Notes: generated from the sequence alone by a model not told the origin. Numbered from the stretch's first letter, positions 9,967-19,581 are shown. The stretch: DNA of 64,000 bases from NCEH01 sp002257205 (GCF_043195105.1 NZ_JBAFWO010000007.1); one strand, 5' to 3'. Program-made: numbers and translations.

Positions 9967-11019
9967 ATGATGCTTTGCTGGCGGCCGTCTCGTGCCCGAC
10001 GCCACCCGTTCGCCCGCGCCGGGGGCCTGCTCGCGGGGACCCTGGTCGCGGGCCTCGCGGTCGCGGTCCTGATCCTGCTGGTGGCGGAGCCGGCGATCGC
10101 GCAGGCGCTGAACGCGGCGCCCGGGGCCTTCGGTCCCAAGACGACGCCGTTCGGGCTCGGCGCCGGGGGGCCTGCGCCCTCCGGCCTTACCGGCTTTATC
10201 ATCGCCAAGCAGAGCGAGTTCTATCGCGCGCTGATCCATGCGGTGCGGGCGGCGAAGGCGGATGGGAATGCCTTTGGCCTGCTGGCCGGGCTCTCCTTTG
10301 CCTATGGCGTGTTCCATGCCGCCGGGCCGGGACATGGCAAGGCGGTGATCTCCTCCTATCTGCTGGCGGATGGCGGCACGCTGCGGCGTGGGGCGCTGCT
10401 GGCGCTGGCGGCGGGCATGGTGCAGGCGCTGGCGGCGGTGCTGTTCGTCGGCCTGCTGGCGATCCTGCTGGGCGGCACCGCCGCCTCTATGGCCGGCGCC
10501 ATGAATGTGCTGGAGATCGCGGCCTATGGCGGCATCGCCGTGTTCGGCGCCTATCTCGCCTTCCGCAAGGCGGTCAGCCTGATCGCGGTGTTGCGCGGCC
10601 AGCCGGCGGGCCATGTGCATGGACCCGATTGCGGCTGCGGCGACAAGCATGCGCCGGACCCGCATCTGCTCGATGGGCGGGGCGGTTGGAAGCGGGCGGC
10701 GGTGGCGGTGGTCTCCGCCGGCGCGCGGCCGTGCTCGGGCGCGATCCTGGTGCTGACCTTCGCTCTGTCCCAGGGCGTGATCTGGAGCGGCGTCGCGGCC
10801 ACCTTCGCCATGGGCCTCGGCACAGCGCTGACGGTTACGGGCATCGCGGCGCTTGCGGTCTATGGCAAGAGGCTGGCGGTCAAGCTCGCCACGATCGCCT
10901 CGGGGCGCGGCACGGCTTTGCTGCTGACCATCGAGATGGGGGCGGCCATGCTGGTCTGCTTCTTCGGCGTCGCCCTGCTGACCGGCTATGCCGTGAGCGA
11001 ACGCCTGCTGCCGGGCTAA
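9967..11019 (+). CDS. NicO-family nickel/cobalt exporter
   Basis: The product (about 350 residues) is a polytopic membrane protein with the NicO/RcnA signature 'YGVFHAAGPGHGKAVISSYL' and the second motif 'VSAGARPCSGAILVLTFAL'. A cytoplasmic or periplasmic loop in the middle carries 'HVHGPDCGCGDKHAPDPH', rich in His and Cys and well suited to bind Ni(II), Co(II) or Zn(II). Six to seven transmembrane helices follow a signal-like N-terminus. The ATG at 9967 was chosen; a further in-frame start at 9931 exists. With the DUF1007 protein upstream it forms a likely metal-efflux pair. No rcnR/csoR-type regulator is adjacent. Confidence 0.9.
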   Translation: MMLCWRPSRARRHPFARAGGLLAGTLVAGLAVAVLILLVAEPAIAQALNAAPGAFGPKTTPFGLGAGGPAPSGLTGFIIAKQSEFYRALIHAVRAAKADGNAFGLLAGLSFAYGVFHAAGPGHGKAVISSYLLADGGTLRRGALLALAAGMVQALAAVLFVGLLAILLGGTAASMAGAMNVLEIAAYGGIAVFGAYLAFRKAVSLIAVLRGQPAGHVHGPDCGCGDKHAPDPHLLDGRGGWKRAAVAVVSAGARPCSGAILVLTFALSQGVIWSGVAATFAMGLGTALTVTGIAALAVYGKRLAVKLATIASGRGTALLLTIEMGAAMLVCFFGVALLTGYAVSERLLPG

Positions 11020-11233
11020 AACTTTGCTGTTGCAACGGGTTTTCGCTGCGATGCACCAAAATTCGCCGCGCCTCCTTTTTCAGCAACTTCATTTCACAAT
11101 CCCTCCAAACAACGAAATTGCGGGGGGCGCGGGCGCGTGTAAGCTTTGAGGCAGATCAAAAGATGCGTCGGCGTCCCAATGGGCGCACGAAGGAGAGCGG
11201 CCCAGCGGCCGCCGCGTCGCACCGGAGGCGCCC

Positions 11234-14200
11234 ATGGCCATGAAGCCCGTCTCGCTCGACGACAAATATGACCTCACGCAGGACGACGTGTTCGTCTCCG
11301 GCACCCAGGCGCTGGTCCGCCTGACCTTGATGCAGAAGGAGCGCGACCGGCGCGCCGGGCTCAATACCGGCGGCTATGTCACCGGCTATCGCGGCTCCCC
11401 GCTCGGCGGGCTGGACCAGCAGTTCGGCCGCGCGCAGAAGATCCTGACCGCCAACGATATCCTGTTCCAGAGCGGGCTGAACGAGGATCTCGCCGCAACC
11501 GCGCTCTGGGGCTCCCAGCAGGCGGAATTGCGCGGCGAGGGCAAGTATGACGGCGTGTTCGGCCTCTGGTACGGCAAGGGGCCGGGCGTCGACCGCTCGG
11601 GCGATGTGTTCCGCCACGCCAATAATGCCGGCACCTCCCGGCATGGCGGCGTGCTCGCGCTCATGGGCGACGATCATACCTGCGAGAGCTCGACCACCGC
11701 GCACCAGAGCGAATTTCATTTCGTCGATGTGATGATCCCGGTGCTGAACCCCGCCGGGGTGCAGGAAATCCTGGATTATGGCCTCTATGGCTGGGCGCTT
11801 TCGCGCTTCGCCGGCACCTGGGTCGGGCTTAAGGCGGTGAAGGACACCATCGAATCCACCGGCATCGTGGACGGGCGGGTGGACCGGGTGCGCATCGAGC
11901 CGGCGCTCGGCTTCGCCTTGCCGCCGGGCGGGCTCAACATCCGCCTCGGCGATACGCCGATCGCCCAGGAGGAGCGGCTTCAGGAATACAAGCGCGACGC
12001 GATCCTGCATTTCCTGCGCGCCAACCGGCTAAATCGTTTCATCACCTCCGGCGGCGCGCGCCCGCGCATCGGCATCGCCACCGTGGGCAAGAGCTATCTG
12101 GACGTGCGCCTCGCCCTCGACGAACTGGGCATCGACGAGGTGCGTGCCAACGATCTCGGCCTGCGCATCTGGAAGGTGGCCTGTCCCTGGCCGCTGGAGC
12201 CGGTGCAATTGCGCGAATTCGCCGCCGGCCTCGACCTCATCATGGTGGTGGAGGAGAAGCGCTCCCTCATCGAAGTGCAGGTCCGCGAGGAGCTCTACGG
12301 CACCGCCAACCAGCCGGTGTGCATCGGCAAGCGCGATGAAGCGGGCCAATGGCTGTTCCCGGTGAAGGGCGCGCTCGACCCCAATGACATCGCCATCGCG
12401 CTCGCCAAGCGCCTGCTGGCCTATGGCGACCTGCCGCCGGACATCGCCGCCCGCCTCGCCGAGCTGGAAGAGGCCCAGCGGGTGCTCGCCGCGACGGGGG
12501 ATGTCGCCACCCGCATTCCCTATTTCTGCTCCGGCTGCCCGCACAATTCGTCCACCGTCGTGCCGGAAGGCATGCGCGCCTATGCCGGCATCGGTTGCCA
12601 TTACATGGTGCAATGGATGGACCGGGAGACCACCGGCTTCACCCAGATGGGCGGGGAGGGGGCCAATTGGATCGGCGAGGCGCCGTTCTCCAAGCGCGGC
12701 CACGTGTTCCAGAATCTCGGCGATGGCACCTACAACCATTCCGGCTATCTGGCCCTGCGCGCGGCGATCGCCTCGGGGGTGAACGTCACCTACAAGATCC
12801 TGTTCAACGATGCGGTGGCCATGACCGGCGGCCAGCATCACGAAGGCAATCTCACCGTGCCGGTGATCGCCCGGCAGGTGGCGGCCGAAGGCGCGAAGCG
12901 GGTCGTCGTCGTCACCGACGAGCCGGAGAAATATGCGAACGGCGAGGCCTGGCCCGCCGGCCTCACCATTCACCATCGCGACGAACTGGAGCGTGTGCAG
13001 CGCGAATTGGCCGCCGTGCCCGGCTGCACCGTGCTGATTTATGACCAGACCTGCGCCTCGGAAAAGCGCCGCCGCCGCAAGAGGGGCCAATATCCCGATC
13101 CCGACAAGCGGGTGATCATCAATGAGCGGGTGTGCGAGGGCTGCGGCGATTGCGGCGTGAAGTCCAATTGCGTGTCCGTGCAGCCGCTGGAAACCGAGTG
13201 GGGCCGCAAGCGGGAGATCGACCAATCTTCCTGCAATAAGGATTTTTCCTGCGTCAACGGCTTCTGCCCTTCCTTCGTGACCGTCCATGGGGCGAAACCG
13301 AAGAAGTCCGCCGGCGCGGCTTCCGGCGCCCAGGATTGGCCGGAGCTGCCGGAACCCGAGCATCCGAAGATCCACGGCACCTATGGCATCATTGCCACCG
13401 GCATCGGCGGCACCGGTGTCGTGACCATCGGCGCGATCCTCGGCATGGCCGCGCATCTGGAAGGCAAGGCCTGCGGCATGATCGACATGGCCGGCCTCGC
13501 GCAGAAGGGCGGGGCGGTCTACAGCCACATCCGGCTTGCAAATCGTCCCGAGGACATCACCGCCATCCGCATTCCCGCGCGCGGGGCCGACCTGATCCTC
13601 GGTGGTGATCTCGTGGTGGCCGGCACCAAGAAGGTGCTGGCGGCGGTGAAGCCCGGCGCCACCATCGTGGTGGTGAACACCCACGAGGTGCTGCCCGGCG
13701 ACTTCACCCGCGACGCCGATTATTCCCTGCCCACGGAACGGCTGAAGCGCACCATCTCCGGCCTCGCGGGGGCGGAGAAGACCCATCTCATAGAGGCCAG
13801 TCGACTGGCCGTGGCGCTGTTCGGCAATTCGCTGGCGCAGAACATCTTCATGGTGGGCTATGCCTATCAGTTCGGCGCGCTGCCGGTGTCGCAGGACGCG
13901 ATCCTGCGGGCGCTGGAGCTGAACGGCGAGGCGGTGGCCATGAACAAGGCGGCCTTCCTGTGGGGCCGCCGCGCCGCGCACGAGCCCGCGCGGGTGGAAG
14001 CCCTGCTCGGCCCGACCGCCGCCACCACCGACGCGCGCAAGCTCTCCCAGGGTCTGGATGAGATCATCGCCCGCCGCGTGGCCGCGCTGACCGCTTATCA
14101 GAACGCGGCCTATGCGCGGCGCTATCTGGATCTGGTGGAGCGCGTGCGCGCCGCCGAGGCCGCCCGTGCGCCCGGGCGCGGCGGATTGGCGGAGGCGGTC

Positions 14201-14713
14201 GCCCGCAATCTCTACAAGCTCATGGCCTATAAGGACGAATATGAGGTCGCGCGGCTGTTCGCCGACGGCGAGTTCCAGCGCCAAGTGAACGCTGCCTTCG
14301 AGGGCGATCTGAAGTTCGAATTCCACCTCGCCCCGCCGCTGCTCGCCCGCGCCGACGGGCCGAACGGAGAGCCGCGCAAGATGCGGTTCGGCCCCTGGAT
14401 GATGAAGGCGTTCGGCCTTCTCGCCAAATTCAGGGGCCTGCGCGGCACGCCCCTCGACCCGTTCGGCCGCACCGCCGAGCGGCGCACCGAGCGGGCGCTC
14501 ATCGCGGAGTACGAAGCCTTGCTGGGCGAGATCGTCGGCGCGCTCGATGCCGATAACCACGCCCATGCCGTCGCGCTCGCGAGCGTGCCGGAGAAGATCC
14601 GCGGCTATGGCCCGGTGAAGGCGCGGCATCTTGTGGCCGCGAAAGCGGAGGAGGCCGCCCTTCTCGCCCGCTTCCGCGCCCCGCCTGTGCGGCCCGCGCA
14701 GGCGGCGGAATAG
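11234..14713 (+). CDS. Single-chain indolepyruvate:ferredoxin oxidoreductase
   Basis: This enzyme decarboxylates aryl 2-oxoacids such as indolepyruvate to acyl-CoA using thiamine diphosphate, passing electrons to ferredoxin. The 1159-residue chain fuses what archaea make as two subunits. It has an N-terminal pyrimidine-binding half, a ThDP-binding region ('GIGCHYMVQWMDRETTGFTQ' then 'MGGEGANWIGEAPFS' and the GDGTYNHSG metal-site block), a cysteine-rich insert ('CEGCGDCGVKSNC', then two more Cys groups to about 13270) for an iron-sulfur cluster, the gamma domain ('ATGIGGTGVVTIGAILGMAA'), and a roughly 250-residue C-terminal domain (DUF6537 type). ATG 11234 is preceded by GGAGG. It stands alone and ends 8 bp from the convergent diguanylate cyclase. 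It probably serves aromatic or branched amino-acid catabolism. Confidence 0.93.
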   Translation: MAMKPVSLDDKYDLTQDDVFVSGTQALVRLTLMQKERDRRAGLNTGGYVTGYRGSPLGGLDQQFGRAQKILTANDILFQSGLNEDLAATALWGSQQAELRGEGKYDGVFGLWYGKGPGVDRSGDVFRHANNAGTSRHGGVLALMGDDHTCESSTTAHQSEFHFVDVMIPVLNPAGVQEILDYGLYGWALSRFAGTWVGLKAVKDTIESTGIVDGRVDRVRIEPALGFALPPGGLNIRLGDTPIAQEERLQEYKRDAILHFLRANRLNRFITSGGARPRIGIATVGKSYLDVRLALDELGIDEVRANDLGLRIWKVACPWPLEPVQLREFAAGLDLIMVVEEKRSLIEVQVREELYGTANQPVCIGKRDEAGQWLFPVKGALDPNDIAIALAKRLLAYGDLPPDIAARLAELEEAQRVLAATGDVATRIPYFCSGCPHNSSTVVPEGMRAYAGIGCHYMVQWMDRETTGFTQMGGEGANWIGEAPFSKRGHVFQNLGDGTYNHSGYLALRAAIASGVNVTYKILFNDAVAMTGGQHHEGNLTVPVIARQVAAEGAKRVVVVTDEPEKYANGEAWPAGLTIHHRDELERVQRELAAVPGCTVLIYDQTCASEKRRRRKRGQYPDPDKRVIINERVCEGCGDCGVKSNCVSVQPLETEWGRKREIDQSSCNKDFSCVNGFCPSFVTVHGAKPKKSAGAASGAQDWPELPEPEHPKIHGTYGIIATGIGGTGVVTIGAILGMAAHLEGKACGMIDMAGLAQKGGAVYSHIRLANRPEDITAIRIPARGADLILGGDLVVAGTKKVLAAVKPGATIVVVNTHEVLPGDFTRDADYSLPTERLKRTISGLAGAEKTHLIEASRLAVALFGNSLAQNIFMVGYAYQFGALPVSQDAILRALELNGEAVAMNKAAFLWGRRAAHEPARVEALLGPTAATTDARKLSQGLDEIIARRVAALTAYQNAAYARRYLDLVERVRAAEAARAPGRGGLAEAVARNLYKLMAYKDEYEVARLFADGEFQRQVNAAFEGDLKFEFHLAPPLLARADGPNGEPRKMRFGPWMMKAFGLLAKFRGLRGTPLDPFGRTAERRTERALIAEYEALLGEIVGALDADNHAHAVALASVPEKIRGYGPVKARHLVAAKAEEAALLARFRAPPVRPAQAAE

Positions 14714-14721
14714 GAGTTGCC

Positions 14722-15969
14722 TTAAGACCGCAAGGTGGAATCGCCGATCACGATGCGGCTGCGTCCCCGCGCCTTGGCGAGGTAAAGCGCCCGGTCCGCG
14801 CGCTCCAGCATGGCTTCGAGGTTGGCATCGTCGTCCTGGCGCACCGCGATGCCGATGCTGGCCTGCACGTGGAAGGTGAGGGCGCCGCTGGTGATCGGCT
14901 CGGAGCGGATCGCGGCCATCAGGCGCTGGGCGATGCGGGCGCCATATTCCTTGTCCGCGCCCGGCAGCAGGATGGCGAATTCCTCGCCGCCCATGCGGGC
15001 GATGATGTCGTTCTGCCGCAGGATCGCCCGGCAGCGCGCCGCCACGTCCTTCAGAACGGTGTCGCCCGCGCCGTGGCCGAACTGGTCGTTGACCTTCTTG
15101 AAGCGGTCCATGTCCAGCATCAGAAGGCACAGATTCTGGCCGGACAGTTCGGCCAGGCGGAATTCCGAGCGCCCGGTTTCGAAGAAGCGGCGGCGATTGT
15201 AGGTTTCCGTCAGCGCGTCCGTGCCGGCGAGGCGGCGGAATTCCTCTTCCAGGCGGCGGCGTTCCGTCACATCCCAGAATACCACCACATAGGTGTCGCC
15301 GATGATGCGGAAGCGGAACTGGATGATGCGGTTGGCGCCGTCCCGGCACACCACTTCCCATTCGGTGCGCAGCACGCCGTCCTGGTTCGCGCGCGCGGCC
15401 TGGATCAGGCGCTGCCATTCCTCGATGGCGCGGCCGCGCACTTCTGGATCGGGAAAGGCCCGCTCCCACCAAGCATCGTGATGGGGACGAAGCGGCGTGT
15501 CGTCGTACAGGAATAGGTCGTCGGAGACGCGGTTCGCGTATAATTCATTGAAGCCGCTGTCATAAATCTCCACCCCGACGGGCAGGCGCTCGACCACGGT
15601 CTGGAGCAGGCGCGACCAGTCCACCACCGGGGGGTGCGGCCCGGTATCGGCGGCATGCCGCGCCAGCGTCAGGACGGTGACATCGGTGCCGGCGGGCCGG
15701 GCGAAGCGGAAGCCGAGCTTCGCCACTCCCGTGGGCAGCACGCAGTCGAGCACGAGTTCGTCCGCCGGCAAGGTCTGGTCGAGGATGGCGGTGAGGCGGC
15801 CGGCGGCGAAATCGCCGACCAGCTCGGACAAGGCCTGCCCCGTCGGATCGGATGCCAGAAGCGCCGCGGCGGCGGCATTGGCGTGCTGCACGCGGCGATG
15901 CGCTCCGCCGATCACCAGCAGAGGCGCATGGACCAATCCTATCCATTCGGCGGCGTTGATCGGCATCAT
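14722..15969 (-). CDS. Diguanylate cyclase with PAS-like sensor region
   Basis: The 415-residue product ends in a complete GGDEF domain (about 245-410): 'GTDALTETYNRRRFFETG', 'MLDMDRFKKVNDQFGHGAGD', and the active-site loop 'RMGGEEFAILLPG'. Five residues before GGEEF is RQND, a fitting RxxD inhibitory I-site, so c-di-GMP feedback is expected. The N-terminal 240 residues have no membrane segment and look like one or two PAS domains ('LPVGVEIYDSGFNELYANR', then 'FRFRIIGDTYVVVFWDVTER' before a short coiled linker). No EAL domain is present. It is the last gene of a minus-strand run (argB, pyrimidine nucleotidase, this gene), 56 bp after the nucleotidase stop, so cotranscription is plausible. Confidence 0.93.
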   Translation of the reverse strand: MMPINAAEWIGLVHAPLLVIGGAHRRVQHANAAAAALLASDPTGQALSELVGDFAAGRLTAILDQTLPADELVLDCVLPTGVAKLGFRFARPAGTDVTVLTLARHAADTGPHPPVVDWSRLLQTVVERLPVGVEIYDSGFNELYANRVSDDLFLYDDTPLRPHHDAWWERAFPDPEVRGRAIEEWQRLIQAARANQDGVLRTEWEVVCRDGANRIIQFRFRIIGDTYVVVFWDVTERRRLEEEFRRLAGTDALTETYNRRRFFETGRSEFRLAELSGQNLCLLMLDMDRFKKVNDQFGHGAGDTVLKDVAARCRAILRQNDIIARMGGEEFAILLPGADKEYGARIAQRLMAAIRSEPITSGALTFHVQASIGIAVRQDDDANLEAMLERADRALYLAKARGRSRIVIGDSTLRS

Positions 15970-16025
15970 GAGCTGGCAGCAATTGGAGGCGCGCGGTTGG
16001 TGGGTACAGGGCCTGACCGGTTATT

Positions 16026-16745
16026 TCAACCGCTCATTGTAGAAAGCGGCGATACAGTCCGCTCCAGGAAACCCGCGAGATCCTCAGTGGTGAAGTCCAC
16101 ATAGGCGGCTTCGCGGCCTTCGAACTCCCAGGTTTCGCGCGCCGCGATCCGCTCGCCGGGCGGCACCACGAGGGTGGTCACCATGCCGATCCGGTGCGGC
16201 ACCTCCAGGTTGCGGGCGAGGTCCTCGAACATGGCGGCGCGGGTGGGGTCGACGCCATGGGCGCGCAGGAAGCGCTGATAGGCCTCCTCGGTCGGCTTGG
16301 GATGGAATTCCGCCGCCACGATGTCGTGCACCGCCGCGAAATGCCCACCGAGCCCGAGTTTCTCCAGCACATTGCGGGCGTGCTGCTCCGAGCCGTTGGT
16401 ATAGACCAGCTTGACGCCGGGCAGCGCCTCGATGGCGGCGGCGAGGCGGGGGGAATGTTCCAGCTCCGACAGGTCGAGATCGTGCACATGGGCCAGGAAC
16501 GCGCCCGCATCCACCCCATGCTCGATCATCAGCCCACGCAGCGAGGTGCCGTAGCGGCGATAATAATCCTTCTGCACCACGAACGCTTCCTCGTGGCTGA
16601 TCTTGAGCAGGCGCGCCACATAATCGCGCATGCGCGCGTCGAGCTGCGTCCACAAGTCGAGATGGGCGGGATAGAGGGTATTGTCGAGATCGAAGACCCA
16701 GGTCTCCACTTCCTCGAAGGAACGCGACGGCGTTACTGACGACAT
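16026..16745 (-). CDS. HAD-family pyrimidine 5'-nucleotidase
   Basis: A 239-residue haloacid-dehalogenase-fold hydrolase of the pyrimidine 5'-nucleotidase (SDT1-like) group, which dephosphorylates UMP/CMP or similar small phosphates. Motif I is 'VFDLDNTLYP' (nucleophile Asp), motif II is 'LVYTNGSEQHARNVL', and motif III/IV is 'HPKPTEEAYQRFL' with 'AAMFEDLARNLEVPHRIG'. The small cap has 'KDYYRRYGTSLRGLMIEHGV', characteristic of this subgroup. It lies 93 bp downstream of argB on the minus strand, a pairing common in Rhizobiales. A strong hairpin between the two may partly end argB transcription. Confidence 0.9.
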   Translation of the reverse strand: MSSVTPSRSFEEVETWVFDLDNTLYPAHLDLWTQLDARMRDYVARLLKISHEEAFVVQKDYYRRYGTSLRGLMIEHGVDAGAFLAHVHDLDLSELEHSPRLAAAIEALPGVKLVYTNGSEQHARNVLEKLGLGGHFAAVHDIVAAEFHPKPTEEAYQRFLRAHGVDPTRAAMFEDLARNLEVPHRIGMVTTLVVPPGERIAARETWEFEGREAAYVDFTTEDLAGFLERTVSPLSTMSG

Positions 16746-16801
16746 GGCATGCCTCCCCGTGCGGATCCGCCGGATGTACCTAATTTGTTCTTCGCGTAAC
16801 G

Positions 16802-16827
16802 CGACCCTGGCCGGGCGGCCAGGGTCG
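16802..16827 (-). terminator. Perfect hairpin after argB
   Basis: An 11-bp perfect stem (CGACCCTGGCC / GGCCAGGGTCG) with a 4-base loop lies 12 bp past the argB stop. No T run follows in the minus direction, so it may be a weak terminator or a processing/stabilising structure between argB and the nucleotidase gene. Confidence 0.5.
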
Positions 16828-16838
16828 ATAAAGCGGAC

Positions 16839-17744
16839 TCAGCGGGTGATGAGGGTGCCCGCGCCGTGGTCGGTGAGCAGCTCCAGCAGCACCGCGTGGG
16901 GCACCTTGCCATCCAGGATAACGACGCCCTCGACGCCCTGTTCCAGGGCATAGATGCAGGTTTCCACCTTCGGGATCATGCCGCCGGAGACCGTGCCGTC
17001 GGCGATCAGCGCCTTTGCCTGGGCGATGGTGAGGCGGGGAATGAGCTGCTTGTCCTTGTCCAGCACGCCGGGCACGTCGGTGAGCATCAACAGCCGCTTG
17101 GCGCCGAGCGCGCCGGCGATGGCGCCGGCGAAGGTGTCGGCATTCACGTTATAGGTGCCGCCGTCGAGCGCGGCGGCCACCGGCGCCAGCACCGGAATCA
17201 GCTCGCGGCCGAGGATCTGGTCGAGCACCATGGTGTCCACCTGGTCCGGCTCGCCCACGAAGCCGAGGTCCACCACCTTCTCGATATTGCTGCCGGGATC
17301 GACCACCACGCGGCTCGCCTTCTTGGCCAGCACCATGTTGCCGTCCTTGCCGCACAGGCCGATGGCCTTGCCGCCAGCTTCGTTGATGAAGCCCACGATT
17401 TGCTTGTTGATTGAGCCGGCGAGCACCATTTCGACGATTTCCACCGTCGCCTTGTCGGTAATGCGCAGGCCGCCTGCGAATTCGCTCTTGATGCCGAGCT
17501 TGGTGAGCATGGCGCCGATCTGCGGGCCGCCGCCGTGCACCACCACCGGGTTCACGCCGGCCTGTTCCAGCAGCACGATGTCTTCGGCGAAATTGCGCGC
17601 CACGGCCTCGTCGCCCATGGCGTGGCCGCCGTATTTCACGACGATGATGGCATCGTCATAGCGCTGCATGTGGGGGAGGGCCTTGGCGAGCACCTCGGCT
17701 TGCAATCGTCCTTCCGCCAGCTCGGCGGGTTCCTGCACGCTCAT
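16839..17744 (-). CDS. argB: Acetylglutamate kinase
   Basis: ArgB phosphorylates N-acetylglutamate, the second step of arginine synthesis, in the cytoplasm. The 301-residue product has the amino-acid kinase fold with 'IIVVKYGGHAMGDE' (phosphate binding), 'VVVHGGGPQIGAMLTKLGI', 'FAGGLRITDKATVEIVEMVL', 'NVNADTFAGAIAGALGAKRL', 'LMLTDVPGVLD' and 'VSGGMIPKVETC'. The N-terminal helix ('LAEGRLQAEVLAKALPHMQR') is the extension found in hexameric, arginine-inhibited ArgB, so feedback inhibition by arginine is likely. Length is normal. It heads the minus-strand run with the nucleotidase and the cyclase. The 271 bp upstream to the divergent membrane-protein gene show no feature I can name. Confidence 0.97.
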   Translation of the reverse strand: MSVQEPAELAEGRLQAEVLAKALPHMQRYDDAIIVVKYGGHAMGDEAVARNFAEDIVLLEQAGVNPVVVHGGGPQIGAMLTKLGIKSEFAGGLRITDKATVEIVEMVLAGSINKQIVGFINEAGGKAIGLCGKDGNMVLAKKASRVVVDPGSNIEKVVDLGFVGEPDQVDTMVLDQILGRELIPVLAPVAAALDGGTYNVNADTFAGAIAGALGAKRLLMLTDVPGVLDKDKQLIPRLTIAQAKALIADGTVSGGMIPKVETCIYALEQGVEGVVILDGKVPHAVLLELLTDHGAGTLITR

Positions 17745-18015
17745 CGGCTCGGCCTCTCACATCATCGGGCTTGGGGCGGCGCCGTTCTAGAGCATGTGGA
17801 GGCAAAGTCGAACGGTTTTTAACTGCGCCGCCCCGTGGCGGGCCGCCAAGGCGGGGAAAGCGTTGGCAGGTCACAAAACGGCGATTTGGAACCGCTGCCG
17901 GGAAAGCCGGGGAAACGCCCGCGGGCCGGTCATGTATCCAACACATTTCCCGGCCTAACCGTGCTGCGCGCGGGGCGGTGCCTTCCTTCCGCCTGCCTTC
18001 CCTTAGGATATATTG

Positions 18016-19581
18016 ATGCCGACCTCACGCCAACATGCGAGACGCGCGCTCGATTTGCGGCCCCGCTACATCGCGCTGCTCTTTGTTATCTGCCTTGTCA
18101 TGGTGGCGATCCCGATCCTGACGCATCCTATCCCGCCGCTGTCGGACTATGTGAACCATCTCGCCCGCATGCATGTGATCGCCTCGGTGCCGGGCGATCC
18201 TGACCTTTCCCGCTTCTATTTCATCGAATGGAGCGTGATCCCCAATCTGATGGTGGATCTGGTGGTGCCGATCTTCGCGCGGGTGATGAACGTCTACGCG
18301 GCCGGCGAGGTGTTCACGCTCGCCACCTTCGCGCTGATCGCCTTCGGCACCATGCTGCTGCATCGCGCCCTGTTCGGCTCCTGGTCGGCGATTGCGCTGC
18401 TCGCCTTCCCGCTGCTGTACAACAGCGTGTTCCTGGTCGGCGTGATGAACTACATCTTCGGCATCGGCCTCGCGCTGACCGCCCTCGCCTGCTGGATCCT
18501 GCTGCGCGACCGGGCATGGCCCTGGCGCTATCTCGTCTCCTGCCTGTTCGTGCTGATGCTGTTCTTCTGCCATCTGGTGGCGACCGGCATCTATGGCATC
18601 GGTATCCTGTCGTATGAGCTCTACCGCCTGTGGCAGCGCGCCGAAGGGCCGCTGCGCCTGCGCATCGTGCGCTTCGTCACCGCCGGCTTTCCGTTCGCCC
18701 TCACCGTGCCCCTGATGCTGGCAAGCCCGACGCTGAAGCTCGCCGGGCAGGATTGGTGGGAGCCGCGCGGCAAGATCGACGGCATCGAGATGGTGGTGAA
18801 CGTCTATTACGATTATGTCGCCTTCACCCTCACCGGCATCGTGCTGCTGGCCGCCCTGTGGGCGGTGCGCCATCGCCTGATCCGCCTGCATCCGGTGATC
18901 ACGCCGCTGCTGATCGTGAGCGGAGTGATCTATCTGGCGCTGCCGCGCACCTTCTTCGCCACCTATATGGCGGACCAGCGCATCCCCATCGCCATCGCCT
19001 TCATGGTGATCGCCTGCATCCAGGTGGATCTGCGCCACCGCCTGGCGCGGCGCGGGTTCGCCATCGTGCTCCTGCTGCTGCTGGCGGTGCGCGTCGGCGA
19101 GGTGCAATTGGTGTGGAACCGCCTGTCGCAATGGACCGTGGCATTCCGTGGCTCGGTGGAGCAGATCAAGCGCGGCTCCAAGGTGCTCGTCGCCTATGCC
19201 GATCCCATGGGCGGCTACGACGTGCGCGACCTCGGCCTCGTGCATGCCGCCTGCCTCGCCATGATCGAGAAATCCGCGCTCGTCACCACCGCCTTCACGG
19301 TGCCCGGCAAGCAGATCCTGCGCGTGCGCCCGCCTTATAAGGACTGGGTCGACACCGAGGACGGCACTCCGCCGACCCTCGAACAGATGCTGCTCTCCTC
19401 CGAGGAGCCCACTGTGGACGGGCCGCGCTATTGGGACCTGTGGCCAAAGCATTTCGACTATGTCTATCTGCTGTTCACCGAGCCCAATGACAAGAATCCC
19501 GACCCCGACGAAATGAAGCTGATCTACAGCGGGGATCGCTTCCAGCTCTACCAGGTGGTCAAGACCAAGCCGGAATCCTGA
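18016..19581 (+). CDS. Polytopic membrane protein, possibly GT-C-type glycosyltransferase
   Basis: Not recognised as a named family. The 521-residue product has about ten transmembrane helices in its first 370 residues and a soluble C-terminal domain of about 150 residues. After the first helix is a loop with 'HPIPPLSDYVNHLARMHVIA'. An acidic residue in this first extracytoplasmic loop is the catalytic position of GT-C glycosyltransferases, and the overall layout (N-terminal helices, C-terminal periplasmic domain) agrees, but this is inference. The ATG at 18016 was chosen; the preceding TTG (18013) is also open and the ribosome binding site is weak. It is 124 bp upstream of phnM on the same strand. 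No polysaccharide genes are close, so a substrate cannot be proposed. Confidence 0.65.
   Translation: MPTSRQHARRALDLRPRYIALLFVICLVMVAIPILTHPIPPLSDYVNHLARMHVIASVPGDPDLSRFYFIEWSVIPNLMVDLVVPIFARVMNVYAAGEVFTLATFALIAFGTMLLHRALFGSWSAIALLAFPLLYNSVFLVGVMNYIFGIGLALTALACWILLRDRAWPWRYLVSCLFVLMLFFCHLVATGIYGIGILSYELYRLWQRAEGPLRLRIVRFVTAGFPFALTVPLMLASPTLKLAGQDWWEPRGKIDGIEMVVNVYYDYVAFTLTGIVLLAALWAVRHRLIRLHPVITPLLIVSGVIYLALPRTFFATYMADQRIPIAIAFMVIACIQVDLRHRLARRGFAIVLLLLLAVRVGEVQLVWNRLSQWTVAFRGSVEQIKRGSKVLVAYADPMGGYDVRDLGLVHAACLAMIEKSALVTTAFTVPGKQILRVRPPYKDWVDTEDGTPPTLEQMLLSSEEPTVDGPRYWDLWPKHFDYVYLLFTEPNDKNPDPDEMKLIYSGDRFQLYQVVKTKPES

Noticed and set aside
12029..15472. A 1147-codon open frame antisense to the indolepyruvate oxidoreductase and running into the diguanylate cyclase gene.
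   Set aside because: The composition is that of antisense high-GC DNA (Arg/His/Gly/Ala). Real genes with intact catalytic motifs occupy the other frames.
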